NCBI GenBank assembly: GCA_026214975.1 | Contig: CM047808.1 | Coordinates: 64,754,583-64,818,582 of the forward strand | From: Gentiana macrophylla | Taxonomy: Eukaryota > Streptophyta > Magnoliopsida > Gentianales > Gentianaceae | Reading direction: 5' to 3' | Length of the DNA: 64,000 nt | Part shown: positions 11,967-21,233 of the stretch, piece after piece | Numbering within the stretch: position 1 is the stretch's first letter | Layout of the letters: each line of letters opens with the position of its first letter | Translations under genes and position numbers: made by a program | The notes under the pieces: model-generated | Told to the model about the DNA's origin: nothing | What the model saw: the letters and a program-made list of their open reading frames with translations, nothing else | Database searches by the model: none

Positions 11967-13287
11967 GAACTTGTTCAGCAGGGTGATTCCTTAACCATTG
12001 TGGATTCTGGTTAGTTTGATTATCAGGAACCTCATCTTCAGTAGGGTCTGTTGTAGCTTCTTCAACAACAATGGGTTCAGCAGATCCCTGAATTGCTTCA
12101 GTTGTTGCATCAGTAAAGTCACCAGCAGGGTGTTCAGTAGGGGCAGTATCAGAAACTTTTAAGTCATTGAATCTTTCCAAAACTTCAACACAATCTGGAT
12201 CAGTGACTTGTTGATTCTCAGCAGGTTCACAATCTTCATCTTCCATACCAGTAAACTTAGGTTCATCAAACACAACATGGATTGTTTCTTCATGTTTCAG
12301 TGACCTCTTGTTCAGTAATCTGAATGCCTTGCTGACTGAAGAATATCCCAAGAAAATCCATTCATCTGATTTTGGTTGGAAAGTCTTCAAATGAACCTTG
12401 TGATTTAGAATAAAACATTTGCTTCCAAATGGATGGAAATAGGATATAGGTTTCCTTCCATTCCAAATCTCATAAGGTGTCTTCAGCAGCTTCTTGTTTA
12501 CTGATGTTCTGTTTTGTCTATATCATTCTGTATTGACTGCTTCAGCCCAATATCTTTCAGGTAGCAATGCTTCACAAATCATTGTCCTTCCTGCATCCAT
12601 TAAGGTCCTGTTTCTTCTTTCAGCAACCCCATTTTGCTGAGGTGTACCAGCAGCAGCAAGTTGATGTAGTACACCATTCTGTTCACAATATTCTCTTATA
12701 ACTTTGTTGAGAAATTCAGTACCCTGATCTGATCTTATCTTTATTACTGTTAAACTTTTCTCCTTTTGTAATCTCTTCAAGAGATTAGGCATGCTTTTGA
12801 GTGTTTCACTTTTCTTGTTCATAAAAATCACCCAAGTGTACCTTGAATAATCATCCACAACCACTAAGGTGTATTTCTTTCCTGTTACACTTGTTGGAGT
12901 TACTGGTCCAAAAAGATCCATAGGCATCAGCTCTAACACTCTATTAGTTGATTGTTTAGTTTTTGACTTGAAACTTGACTTTATTTGTTTACCCTGCTGA
13001 CATGCATCACATATAGCATCCTTCTTGAATGTGATCTCAGGTAAACCAATCACCAGCTTCTTATTCACGAACTGATTGATATCATCAAAATTTAGATGAT
13101 TCAACTTCTTGTGCCATAACCAATTGAGTTCAGACTTGGTATGCACAATCAGGCAGTTTTCTGGAACTGCAGTAGACCAATCCAAAACATACATGTTCTG
13201 TTGTCTTCTACCAGCCAGTACAACTTGATCACCTCTTTCACTAATAACAATACAGTTGTTCTTGTCAAAAGTGACCTTGTATCCCAT
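11875..13287 (-). pseudogene. Copia integrase and linker (element B)
   Basis: On the minus strand this begins with the zinc-binding part (WLWHKKLNHLNFDDINQF and CDACQQGKQ, the HHCC site), followed by the catalytic core: MPMDLFGPVTP (first Asp), IRSDQGTEFLN (second Asp) and QQNGVAERRNRTL (Glu). A small indel near 12523 separates it from the C-terminal part, KPISYFHPFGSKCF and KSDEWIFLGYSSVSKAFR, and the linker with HEETIHVVFDEP before RT. All three catalytic residues are present. Integrase inserts the cDNA, generating the 5-bp duplications seen here. Confidence 0.9.
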
Positions 13288-13520
13288 GTCACAGAATTGT
13301 CCATTAACTTCGACAAGTTGTAGTCCAATCCTTCCACATATGCAACATTCTTGATTGTAAGTCCATTTCTCACAAGTGTGCCATATCCTCTTGTATATCC
13401 ATGTGTATTTTTGTTGCCAAAATTCACCCTTGGACCATCTTTTGCCACAAAGTTTGATAAACAGTGCTTATTCTTTGTCATATGTCTGGAACATCCACTG
13501 TCAAAGTACCAGACACCCTA
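13149..13520 (-). pseudogene. Copia aspartic protease (element B)
   Basis: The motif VWYFDSGCSRHMTKNKHC contains the D-S-G active site of copia proteases, located on the minus strand around 13490-13516, followed by the downstream glycine-rich part VNFGNKNTHGYTRGYGTL. A frameshift near 13270-13290 joins it to the integrase region. It would cleave the Gag-Pol polyprotein. Confidence 0.82.
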
Positions 13521-14042
13521 CAAAACAAAGTTAATACATTTTAGGTACCCAAACCTATTTGGGTCCATAGTGTGGTAGTAAGCATGACCCTTGGTAAGTT
13601 TCCATAAGGTCTTCTCCTGAAAGTGTCATACTTTGGTTCATACATGTATTCCACACAACCATATGTCCTAACAGTAGGTTGTGTAGGATTCACATATGTT
13701 TTCTGGCCTTTTGGTTTATAATGCTGTTTGAAGTGACTTTTGTTGTTAGAAGCATTAGTATAACCATTTGTTTCCTGTCTGTTAGGAACAACCCTATAAT
13801 ATGGAGTCTGCTGAGGTCCCTGCTGAGGCCTTATATAAGTCCTCTGCTGAGTCCTTTGCTGATTCCATTGCTTAGGTTTTACCCTAGCAGCATGGTTATA
13901 TTGATTGTTTCTATCAGCAGATACAGGAATATTCCAATTATCATCAGTAGAGAACAGTCTACCATTCCCCCTGAGATAAGTATCCCTTGAATGATTAACA
14001 TTTTTAGATTTAGGATTCTTATCCTTGGAATATTTCTGACCT
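13521..14042 (-). other. Gag to protease spacer of element B
   Basis: This is frame-broken coding sequence joining the basic Gag tail to the protease. It is rich in Gln, Pro, Arg and Tyr codons on the minus strand (repeats of QQRT-like and QQGPQQ-like peptides from the CTGCTGAGG runs at 13800-13860). No separate domain is recognised. Confidence 0.45.
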
Positions 14043-15831
14043 TTACCTTTTTGTGGTCCAAATGAGACTTGGTAGCAGTGCCTTTATCGATGGAAATCTA
14101 GAAGGTCCAGCAGTCCTATTTTTGGATTTGTTCTTTTTATTAGGAACTGTTGACTTCTTAGACTTCTGATTTTGCTTCCTTGAAGTATTCTCAGTAGGTT
14201 TTACTGCCTCAACAACCTTACTTAGAGTTGGATCTTGTGCAGGTACAAACTTAGGACCAATTCTGGTACTAGGTTCAGTAACTTTACCGGATCCACTCTT
14301 TTTGGATTGTTGAGTTCCAAATCCAAGCCCTGTTCTATCACCATAAGGCTTTCCAGATTTGTATGTAGTAGAGGAACAAGATGGTTCAAAGATTCGAGGG
14401 TGCTTTGGATGATCGATGAGCTTACACCGATTACATCCAACATCTTTTTCCTTACCTTTGAGAACTCTTAATTCAGCTTTCAATCTTCCAACTTCTAACT
14501 CAAGAGCTTCTTTTTCAGCCTTCACAATCTCATAACCAGATTGTATTATCCTCAGTTGATTAAGGATGGCATCCAAAGTCTCATTATTGTCAAAATTTCT
14601 AGGATTTGAACCACAAGTTGATTCACAATCACTTCCAGCAGGAGTATTGATAGATACAGTATTGTATACCTCCTCTGTTACATCCATGTTGGCCATCAAA
14701 GCATAATCTTCCATATCAGCAACCAGTTCTGTGTCATCTGATTCATTTCCCTTTTCAGATTCCACTTCATACCATGATTCATCTTCAGCAACCATAGCCT
14801 TCTTGCCATGTCTTCTTTGTTGACTCTTGGTCTTCAGTAGGTCTGGACAGTCAGGTCTAAAGTGTCCAGGCTTCTTGCAGTTGAAGCAAATATAATCAGG
14901 TTCCTTGCCTTGTTTTAACTTAGGACAGTCAGGTTTGAAGTGTCCTAGTTTCTTGCAATGAAAGCACAGATAGTCATTGTCTTTCTTTGATTCTTCTTTC
15001 TTTCTTTCAGTACAATTTCTTGAAGGGGCCTTTCCAGTCTTCATCATCCTGATTTTCTTGCTCAGGAGGGCAATCTACTCCTGCATTTCATCCAGCAGAT
15101 CATCTTGTCCTCCGGATGTTTCTTCCTGATGAAGCGACCAATCACGATGGTCTTTGCCTCTTCTTTTTCAGTCTCAGGTACCAGCTTTTTGCTAAATTCA
15201 TAAGCCTTAAGATCTGAAAATAGTTTGAAGGTGTCTTCTTCATGCAGCTTTCTCATCTCTTCTATTGCAGTCACCTTCATTTTCCAAACATCTTTTGCAG
15301 GTAATGCTTCCAAGATTTTGGTGTTTATTTATTCTTTTAAATAACTTACACTCAGCAGGGTAAGTTCATCCAGGATAGCATTAAATCTTGATTCCATTTG
15401 CTCAATGGTTTCATTTGGTAGCATCTTGAACTTTTGAAACCTCTTTTTAACCACACTGATCTTATTCTTCTTTATTGCATCAGTGCCTTCACAGATCAAC
15501 TGTATCTTGTCCCAAAGTTCCTTAGCAGTTTTGCAATCTTTAACCTTCATGTACATATTGCTATCCAAAGTTCTGTAAATGATGTCAATAGCAATATTAA
15601 TGAGGTTTTCTCTTTTTCTGTCTTCTGCATTCCATTCTCTTTTTGGTTTAGGAATGTACTCAGTTGTATCACCCACTGTTATTGCCTTGGTAATCTCTAG
15701 TGGTCCATCAATTAGTACACCATCATCTGATCATGAGTTGCAGCAAGGTAAGCCTGCATTCGATGCTTATACTCATCAAATCTATCTAGAGATCACATCA
15801 GCATAGTTCTAGAATACTGAGTGTTATCCAT
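14043..15831 (-). pseudogene. Copia Gag (element B)
   Basis: Starts at the minus-strand ATG at 15831 (MDNTQYSRTM). The capsid part includes LINIAIDIIYRTLD, CKTAKELWDKIQLICEGTD and FKMLPNETIEQMESRF, the UBN2/copia gag domain. A stop (TAA) near 15329 and a frameshift near 15060 interrupt it. The nucleocapsid part has two CCHC knuckles, CFHCKKLGHFKPDC and CFNCKKPGHFRPDC (about 14960-14840). They are followed by an acidic stretch, a probable coiled coil (LRIIQSGYEIVKAEKEALE) and a basic tail. It would form the virus-like particle and bind the element RNA. Confidence 0.87.
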
Positions 15832-15922
15832 GATGCAAGTCTTTGAAAATCAGTAACTTGAAAAAAGTTTCAACGAGTTTTCACAAGCACAACAAGTAGG
15901 ATTTCTTCAGAACAGAAGCACT

Positions 15923-15934
15923 GCTCTGATACCA
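15923..15934 (-). other. Primer-binding site of element B (tRNA-iMet)
   Basis: On the minus strand TGGTATCAGAGC lies two bases after the 5' LTR. It is an exact 12-base match to the 3' end complement of initiator tRNA-Met, the usual primer of plant copia elements. It serves as the unaltered reference for the changed sites in D, E and F. Confidence 0.93.
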
Positions 15935-15936
15935 AT

Positions 15937-17642
15937 TGTTGGTCCCTAGAAAAGGCTTTGGTTATGTTTAGAGGGGGGGTTGAATAAACTTAACACTTAA
16001 AACTTTGGAGTTAACAAATTCTGCATCTCAAAGACTGCGACGACCTTGATGATCTGCTGATACCTCGATAACTCTTTGATAAAACAAGAGAGTCTCATCG
16101 ATAGTTAAGTTTGCTGAATTTGTGCAGCGGAATTATATCAAAATTAAGCCTTAATACTTGTTGTTAAATATGATACTGAGTATTAGATACTCAGTAGTGT
16201 CTTTGTGTGATTTCAGTTGCTAGATTCAGTTGACTGATGAATGTAATGAACTAAGTGCAGAATGTAAATGCTGAAAGTAAGTAGGCAAATTTTATAGTGG
16301 TTCCAGGTGGTGTAATCCTGTCGATCCACTCTTCTCCTATGATGTTGGAGGAAATTCACTAGAGATCTTTGATGTTGCGATTACAAAGATTCCTAAGTTG
16401 CTTGTCCTTCACCAATAACTATGGCTTCACAAGCTGGCGGGAGCAGGTAGAATTGCTTTGCTCTGAGTCTTCCACTTTGGTCCTTGAAGGGTAGGATTGC
16501 CTCTTCACCAGCTCCACCACAATCAACGATCTTTCACACAACAAAGTTGCTTCACTGTGTCTCAAGCGAGTTCTTTATAAAATAAAGATTGAATCAAATA
16601 AATGATTGAGTGCGGCGACTTGATTAGGATGATATAATCAAGCACTTGCGGTCTTCAAGTGTGTATACTTGATGTAGCTTGAATGCAAAATACACTTGAA
16701 GAATTTCTCTGGATCAGTAGCTTGAAGTTCAGTAAGTTCAGCAGGGTGTTTTTCAGCTCAAAATTGCCTCTTTAAAGTTTTTCAAATTTCATCAATCATC
16801 CTCATGTTTCTGAGTTGAAAGTCCTCTATTTATAGGTAGGAGTGCATGTGACTTGTATTTGAAATTCAAATGTAACCGTTCCTTGATTTTGTCCCATCTG
16901 ATTTGCCTTCAGTCACTATTCATAGGGTGACACTTTGTCGAAATTCCTTTTGACAATCTGATCATTCCACCCTTGACTTATATCCAATGGTTAAAAATCA
17001 ATCATCCCAACGTCTTTTGATCTCGACCTTTGATTTGTTTGATAAGTCGAGGTAGTTGGTTGTCCTTATCCATGTAATCTTCCAATATAATCTTGAATTA
17101 ACCGAGGTATATCATCAGCAGGTTCATCAGTCTGCTGAGATACCAATCAGTCTGCGGAACAGCAATTTGCTGTGTATAAAATACAATGCGGCTGATTTCT
17201 TTTATCTAACTTTTATTTGTGAAGTTAGATTACACCTTTTTAAATATAACCAAGTTCCAAACATCATCCAACTTATGGAACTTAGACCTTGTACACAAGG
17301 TATATGTAATCAGTTTAGGTCATCACAGACTTGCCTAAATTCTGATTCCATATCCTTGACTTAAATTACTAAGTTTGATCCCTTAGCGTTCTGTAACTGA
17401 GTTTGAGCCCTCAGCCTTCAGTCTTCAGCAGGTTCCTAACTAGTCTACTGACCTATCTACCCTACTGATATTTGACCAGTCTACTGACATGAATCAGCAG
17501 CCTATTACAGTGCTTGTTTGATCAAACCTATTTAGGAATCAAACTCTAATAAACCTATACATTTGATCTAGACATCTTTTTGCCTTTGCACTATAACAGC
17601 TAGTCTGGCACTCATCATCAAAACATAGAAATAAGTCCAACA
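15937..17642 (-). repeat. 5' LTR of element B
   Basis: The 1,706-bp partner of 3878-5586, adjoining the primer-binding site. On the minus strand it begins TGTTGGACTT and ends GGGACCAACA. It shares its 5' end and TATA region with the LTRs of C (29134) and D (35295), showing that the three are related families. Many differences from the other LTR are exchanges of CAG or CTG with CG strings. Confidence 0.93.
16826..16835 (-). promoter_or_regulatory. TATA box in 5' LTR of element B
   Basis: On the minus strand CTATAAATAG, followed by AGGAC, is a near-ideal plant TATA box. The same TATAAATAGAGGAC-type site is kept in the LTRs of C (29934) and D (36145 region), which supports a real promoter. The 3' LTR of B has a changed base in it. 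Confidence 0.65.
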
Positions 17643-17647
17643 GTATT
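17643..17647. other. Target-site duplication of element B (right copy)
   Basis: GTATT follows the LTR end AAGTCCAACA and matches 3873-3877. Confidence 0.9.
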
Positions 17648-18900
17648 AATATAAGCATAAATGCAAATATTAAGATGAATTATAAATCCTGTCAAAAACA
17701 ATTACAGAAATTGTCTTTCGGGCACTAGACCTAACAGTAGTCATATAGGACTAGACTGATTTAATCTACATTTCTCATATAATTCCGTGATCAAGAAATC
17801 TCAGTAAATCAAAAGATGATCATATATGGATTAACTTTAATCCTAAAGTGATTGCATACTCCTACTGGTTTCAGGATAGGGTTTGATTTCTTCGTTATGG
17901 ATCGCTAAGAGGCGGGGTCCAAATCAATTTCACGTTGGCACTAATCTGGAATGTGTGAGAAGTGTGTGTCTCACAGATATGGAATCCATTCCTTCCTGCG
18001 GGAAGTAAAATGACAATCCCTTTATTTGTTAATCTTAGAAAATGATCGATCCGCGGAGTTCGTATTGTTTATAAACTAATGGATCACTAGTTGGTTAATG
18101 GTAAATAAGGATAAGATGTATTGAAGAAGGTTTACGGAAATAATCCCGCTTCATTACGGATTGTCTATGGAGGGTTAGTCTGTGTGTAATGATTATCTCA
18201 ATGGACACTTATCGACTCGACGTTTTGAGAATATGTTATATCTATAATCGATAGAGTTTAGTTTCAGATTTATGGTGGCATAATTCTAGATTTAATAAGT
18301 TGAGTAGAAATATTTTATTCATTTTATTGTAGCTACTGGTTATAGGACCATGGTCCCCAGGTTGGCTCCTAACACGCGAGTGTTTTCTCGTTTTGTGGTA
18401 CATCGAGAATAAATTAAATAGTTAGTCTATTTAATGAATATGCGGATATTATTTGTTTGGTAAATAATATGTAATATAGAAAAGACATTTTCTATTATCC
18501 CAAATGCCATAAAAATGGCGCCATATTATTTTGATTTTGGAAAAAGAAATTTTCTCCAAATTAATTATAATGTGGATAATGTGATTATTTATGTGTTAAA
18601 TAATTATAAATAAGAAATTAGTTTTTTTATTGGATAAATAGGAAATTTGTTTTCTTATTGGATACAGTTTTATTTTCCTAAAAGGAAAAGATAAATTTAT
18701 GTGTAAAAGATAAACTCTCAAATTATTAGTTATTTTCCTATTAAAAAAAGAGAGTTTCTCCCAACACAAAATAACCAAAAAAAAAATCAACTCCGTATTT
18801 TGAGAAGAAAGGGACGCACGCTTTTTGAATAAAAAAAATAGAGAATATATTTTTTTGTCTTAGCCATTGGAAGAAGAAAAACTAGGGTTTTTATTTTTTT
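17648..18900 (+). repeat. LTR-like units, right inverted arm
   Basis: Bases 17648-17727, read on the minus strand, start TGTTAGGTCTAGTGCCCG and look like an LTR 5' end continuing across element B into 3877-3296. From about 17728 the sequence turns round: TCATATAGGACT to the ATATGGAATCCATTCC core (about 17735-18090) repeats the left unit in opposite orientation. The remainder to about 18900 is AT-rich, without ORFs of interest, and resembles U3/R/U5 of copia LTRs. I cannot place its exact end against the LINE. Confidence 0.5.
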
Positions 18901-19273
18901 TGGTTAAATGTAAATATATTAAACCAAGGTATGCAAACTTCAAGAGCTACATCCTAAACAAAAGATCTAGTCTAGTATCTACAAAATGTTGAGAAGAGGT
19001 TAGATTTGTTGATTTCTAGGAGCATAAGACCCCTGAGGTTGTATGCTACAAGAAACAACAGCCACTAAACCCCTAGTTTAGTAAATCAAGAAAGAGCTTT
19101 GAGTAGTAGTGTGGATTTTAGAGAGATGTTCTCTCTCAGCCGGCTTCTTCATCTTTATGATTGTGCTTGCCAAATCCTTTTCTCTGCTGTGTTTTAGCTC
19201 TTGATCTTTGCTTGATCTACTTTCTTGTTAACTTTCTTTCTCTTTTCTGAACTTACAGCTCCTTTTTTGAGCC

Positions 19274-21233
19274 ATGGCTCGAAAAAAATAAGAAAACCAT
19301 TGGAGATGACACTGTTCCTGAATCCGATCCAGATGAAGTGGAGGTTTCTGGTGATACACAGGTTGCAGCAGTTCCTAAAGCCATTGTTACTCTCCCTGCA
19401 GCTCCTATTGAAGACCAGAATGCTTTGGAAAGGACTCCATTACAGGGCCTTCCTGTTCCTGTGCAATATGCAGATGTTGAACGGACTTTTGGGGCTGCTG
19501 TAACAGATAGTCTTGTGAGGGTGGAAGTGAAAGAACCTGCATATAAATGCTGCAATCCTAGAGTTTATGAAGCAATGAGGATGAAATCCGGGAGGTTAGT
19601 TACACCTGCTCCTTCCACCTTGAAGAAGAAGACTGTCCTGATCGATCTTTGATCCAAAGAGTATTTCAACACTTTCGAAATTTGTTAGAAGTTGAAAAAC
19701 ATGCTGATAATGTTTCCAATGATAGCTTAAAGATTGGTGGTATGTCTGAAAGGACTATTGAGAGTGTTAGTGCATCTGTTGGGCAGGTCCCTGCATCTGT
19801 TGAGCCTGTTTCTGATGATGGTGTGATAGAACATGGCTCTTCAGTTGTAGAGCTTGTTACTGAAGGTGTTACTGGCACATTAGGACCTGGTGGTGTAATA
19901 GAACAAGGGACTCAAGTAGAGGTGGATCCTGGTTCTATTGCAAGTAAGGATAAAGTGATTAGTGTTAACCCCTGCGACATCGATACTTACCATACCGATG
20001 CCCTCTTTGAGATCACTGGTAACCTGCGATACCCTTTCCGGAGATTTTTGGGAAATAATGCAGGAAAGGCTGTTGAAGATGTTGCTTCTTGGGTACATAT
20101 GGAAAAAAAGAATAGGGAACCTACTGATGAAGTTGTTATCTTGACTGATCATGTTGAATGTGTTTCACAGGATACTATTTTTTGGGAAGAAGAAGACATA
20201 AATGATGATTCTTTGGAAAATCTGTGTTTGATTGGCATCTTTCCTTCCAAATTTCCAGGAAGAGATGTTGTACAAAAGATTGTTAATGCTTGGCCAAGGA
20301 AATGCAGATATCATTACCATAATTCTGGGTGGATAGTGTTTCAGTTTGAGCAAGATTCTGATCTTAATGAGGTTTTGCAGGCTGGTCCTTTCTATGCTTT
20401 TGGAAAGCCTTTGCTGCTAAAAAAGATGCCTGTCATGTTTAATTTTAGTAAAGATGCTTGTATTGTTGTCCCAGTTTGGATTCAGTTAGCTAATCTACCT
20501 CTAAGGCTTTGGAAGGACAGGGCATTAAGTCTGATTTGTTCTTTTTTAGGGAGTCCTCAGTATACTGATAAGGTCACTGCTTCTAGGAAAGTTTTGAGTT
20601 TTGCAAGCTGTCTTGTGGAGATTGACATGAAGATGGAATTGCCTTCTATCATTCCTATTACTATGCATGATGGGAAGGTTTTAATGCAGCCTGTTTTTAT
20701 ATGAGGAAAGGCCCAAATTTTGCTCCAAATGTAACAAACTAGGGCATAATGAAGATGGACATGATGACACTAAGATTGATGCTCCTGCTTTGTATGTGGC
20801 AAGGTCAAAAAAGCCTGGTGTTTCTAAACCTAATCCTCCAAGGAAAAAGAAAGTGATTGTTCTTGATGCTGATGGTAAATTTGATGAAGATCATGTTGTT
20901 TGTAAGTCTGATGGTGCTGCTGTTGCTTCTGGTATTACTACTGCAAATCTGGATAATGGAAAAACTGTGGAATCTTGTAACAAAGGGAAAGATCCTGCCA
21001 CTCATCTTGTTAATACTTTTGATGTCTTATCTCCTGACAAGATTGGAACTTAGGCAGATCAGGAGGAAGATGATGATTTGGCACATAAAGGAGGAACTGC
21101 TGCTTCTGGTTCTAAGAAATCAAAGAAGAAAAAGAAAAATAACTGGCATAACACCTCTGGTGTTTCTGGAAATGACAAAAACAGAAATGATAGTGTCTCT
21201 AGAGGTAGATCACCTCTAGGTAGGAAAAAATGA
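19274..21233 (+). pseudogene. LINE ORF1, DUF4283 / zinc-knuckle protein
   Basis: The likely start is the ATG at 19274 (MARK...), followed by a one-base slip in an A run that puts the rest in another frame (EVEVSGDTQVAAVPK). A second shift lies near 19650. The central part, LCLIGIFPSKFPGRDVVQK, GWIVFQFEQDSDLNEVLQAG and VPVWIQLANLPLRLWKD, is the DUF4283 domain of plant L1 ORF1 proteins, a nucleic-acid binding chaperone. After another indel near 20700 comes FCSKCNKLGHNEDGH, a knuckle in which the last Cys is His. The tail is basic (SKKSKKKKKNN). An in-frame TAG at 21051 lies where Gln is expected (GT*ADQEEDDD). Confidence 0.82.

Larger units (their letters stand above)
3878..17642 (-). mobile_element. 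Ty1/copia element B, full length, SIRE/Maximus-like with long 3' ORF
   Basis: This is a complete 13.8-kb minus-strand element bounded by two LTRs of 1.71 kb and flanked by the 5-bp duplication GTATT. On the minus strand the order is 5' LTR, tRNA-iMet primer site, gag with two CCHC knuckles, protease, integrase, reverse transcriptase, RNase H, a long extra ORF, polypurine tract and 3' LTR. Integrase before RT defines Ty1/copia. The twin zinc knuckles, the RT sequence type and an ORF downstream of RNase H resemble the SIRE/Maximus lineage. The element is at least twice the length of ordinary copia elements. Frameshifts and stops interrupt all ORFs, so it is not autonomous as read. Confidence 0.93.
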
